Source: Desulfuromonas sp.
Lineage (GTDB): Bacteria > Desulfobacterota > Desulfuromonadia > Desulfuromonadales > SZUA-401
DNA: 7,104 nt
Direction of reading: 5' to 3'
NCBI GenBank assembly: GCA_002869605.1
Contig: PKUI01000150.1
Coordinates: 1 to 7,104, forward strand
This document shows positions 5,992 through 7,104 of the stretch, piece by piece. How positions within the stretch are numbered: position 1 is the first letter of the stretch; every line of letters begins with the position of its first letter. Made by a program: the position numbers and the translations under genes. The notes beneath the pieces were generated by a model that made no database searches, was not told the origin of the DNA, and was given only the letters and a program-made list of their open reading frames with translations.

Positions 5992-6531
5992 TTATTTCTT
6001 ACCGGCCTTACCGGCTTTGCGCAGAATCCGCTCATCGGAATAACGAATCCCTTTACCCTTGTAAGGCTCGGGCGGCCGGAAGGAACGGATCTTTGCTGCG
6101 GTGGCACCTACAAGCTGCTTATCAATGCCGCGCACCATGACCTTGGTTTGCTTCTCAACCTCGACCGTAATCCCTTCAGGCAGAGGATAATCGATCGGGT
6201 GTGAGTAGCCGAGAGAGAGGTTCAGGCTTTTACCGCTGGCCTCAGCACGATAACCGACGCCGGTAATCTCGAGCACACGCTCGAAACCGTTTGTCACCCC
6301 TTCAACCATGTTGGCAATCAGGGTACGCGTCAGCCCTTGCATCGAATGGTCCGCCTTGTCGTCGTTCCGACGCTCAACGGTTACCACGTCTGCGGCTACC
6401 TTGACATCAACCAACTCAGGCAGCTTCTGGGCGAGTTTGCCCTTGGGCCCCTGTACAGATACCTCGGCGCCGTTCATGGAAATCTTGACACCCGAGGGGA
6501 TATTTATAGGCAACTTGCCAATACGCGACAT
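5992..6531 (-). CDS. rplF: 50S ribosomal protein L6
   Basis: L6 of 179 residues, the usual size. It binds 23S rRNA near the sarcin-ricin loop and the GTPase-associated centre. The N-terminus [12 protein letters not shown] and the motif V-Q-G-P-K-G-K-L belong to the first of two similar L6 domains. The second domain has I-T-G-V-G-Y-R-A, then L-G-Y-S-H-P and the C-terminal signature [13 protein letters not shown]. The ATG at 6531-6529 has AGGAG (6544-6540) 8 nt upstream. It lies 15 nt after rpsH and 27 nt before rplR. The protein is complete and unremarkable. Confidence 0.98.
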   Translation of the reverse strand: MSRIGKLPINIPSGVKISMNGAEVSVQGPKGKLAQKLPELVDVKVAADVVTVERRNDDKADHSMQGLTRTLIANMVEGVTNGFERVLEITGVGYRAEASGKSLNLSLGYSHPIDYPLPEGITVEVEKQTKVMVRGIDKQLVGATAAKIRSFRPPEPYKGKGIRYSDERILRKAGKAGKK

Positions 6532-6546
6532 CGTTACAACTCCTAT

Positions 6547-6945
6547 TTACCAGACAGTACAGATGACTTCGCCACCGATTTCGGCTTGGCGCGCCGCAGC
6601 ATCGGCCATGACACCCTGCGAAGTCGAGAGGATGGCGATACCCAGACCGTTCTTGATCGAGGGGATCTCATCCTTGCCGACATAGACTCGGCAACCAGGC
6701 TTTGAGACCCGGGTGATATCATGAATGATCGGCAGGTTATTGCCATCGTACTTGAGGTAGATGCGCAAAACCCCCTGCTTGTCATCACTGATGGTTTTGA
6801 AATTCTTGATATACCCCTGGTCCTTAAGCACGGTAGCAATTGCTACCTTGACCTTGGACATCGGCATATCGAGTTTCTGATGTTTAGCCGTCCCGGCATT
6901 ACGAATCCGGGTCAGCAAATCTGCGATAGGATCGGTCATTGACAT
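6547..6945 (-). CDS. rpsH: 30S ribosomal protein S8
   Basis: S8 of 132 residues, a primary 16S rRNA-binding protein of the central domain. In E. coli it is also the translational repressor of the spc operon, acting at the rplE start, which would lie outside this window. The sequence begins [16 protein letters not shown] and ends with the family signature [14 protein letters not shown], then G-G-E-V-I-C-T-V-W. The ATG at 6945-6943 is preferred over the in-frame ATG at 6939-6937, because GGAG (6958-6955) is 9 nt from the first and 15 nt from the second. It lies 23 nt after rpsN and 15 nt before rplF. Confidence 0.98.
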   Translation of the reverse strand: MSMTDPIADLLTRIRNAGTAKHQKLDMPMSKVKVAIATVLKDQGYIKNFKTISDDKQGVLRIYLKYDGNNLPIIHDITRVSKPGCRVYVGKDEIPSIKNGLGIAILSTSQGVMADAAARQAEIGGEVICTVW

Positions 6946-6968
6946 TATCTAGATCTCCTTCTCGATCT

Positions 6969-7104
6969 CTACCAGCTCGACTTGATGACGCCGGGGATCT
7001 TGCCCTCGGAAGCCAGCTTACGCAGGCAGATCCGGCACATGTCGAATTTACGGTAGTAGGCACGCGGGCGCCCGCAGAGAGGGCAACGATTGTATTCCCT
7101 GACC
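6969..7104 (-). CDS. rpsN: 30S ribosomal protein S14, zinc-binding type Z (5' end cut by window edge)
   Basis: The last 44 residues plus the TAG stop (6971-6969) of a small S14; the start lies beyond the right edge. The visible part begins [16 protein letters not shown] and ends I-P-G-V-I-K-S-S-W. Two C-x2-C pairs (C-P-L-C and C-R-I-C) form the zinc ribbon typical of the short form of about 61 residues (S14 type Z), so roughly 17 residues should be missing. S14 binds 16S rRNA in the 30S head late in assembly. It sits upstream of rpsH by 23 nt, as expected for the spc operon, where rplE would precede it. Distantly related long S14 proteins lack these cysteines, so the zinc type is certain from the visible part. 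Confidence 0.97.
   Translation of the reverse strand, partial: VREYNRCPLCGRPRAYYRKFDMCRICLRKLASEGKIPGVIKSSW

Noticed and set aside
6946..6968. Possible hairpin AGATC...GATCT around the rpsH ribosome-binding site
   Set aside because: Only 5 bp with an 8-nt loop, mostly A-T rich and easily formed by chance; not strong enough to report as a site.
1..7104. Mobile elements, CRISPR, tRNA/rRNA or horizontally acquired inserts
   Set aside because: The gene order is the canonical spc-alpha arrangement, gaps are at most 45 nt, and I see no repeat arrays, insertion ends or foreign genes.

Overview
The window is an uninterrupted stretch of the universal bacterial ribosomal-protein cluster (spc operon running into the alpha operon), with every gene on the minus strand. 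Read in the direction of transcription (high to low coordinates) the order is rpsN (3' part) - rpsH - rplF - rplR - rpsE - rpmD - rplO - secY - adk - map - rpmJ - rpsM - rpsK - rpsD - rpoA (first 21 codons). Thirteen genes are complete and two are cut by the window edges. Gaps are 1 to 45 nt, there is no stretch over 300 bases without a gene, and I see no convincing internal terminator or promoter, so this looks like one long polycistronic transcript.

The organism is probably a deltaproteobacterium of the Desulfuromonadales type (Geobacter / Pelobacter / Desulfuromonas relatives). This is inferred from the character of the proteins (RpoA N-terminus starting MYKNWRDLIKPKRLQV, S5 core, L36) and the gene order secY-adk-map-rpmJ without infA. 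S4, S14 and L36 are all of the zinc-binding (C+) type. The assignment comes from remembered family resemblance, not a search.

Region by region: 7104-4424 encodes small- and large-subunit proteins S14, S8, L6, L18, S5, L30 and L15. 4422-1708 encodes three non-ribosomal housekeeping proteins: the translocon channel SecY, adenylate kinase and methionine aminopeptidase, joined by gaps of 1, 11 and 1 nt. 1668-109 encodes L36, S13, S11 and S4, followed at 63 by the RNA polymerase alpha subunit. Together the genes tie synthesis of ribosomes, RNA polymerase, the secretion channel, nucleotide balance and N-terminal methionine removal to a single transcript.

No novel system is visible; this is a conserved core locus. 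Points worth a second look are local. A 7-bp hairpin overlaps the adk stop and the map start. Two possible mutually exclusive hairpins lie around the rpoA ribosome-binding site. rpsM and rpsD both use TTG starts. The adenylate kinase LID domain has C-x-C in place of the usual C-x2-C for its second cysteine pair. The short rpmJ gene is easily missed, and the rpsE start is ambiguous.
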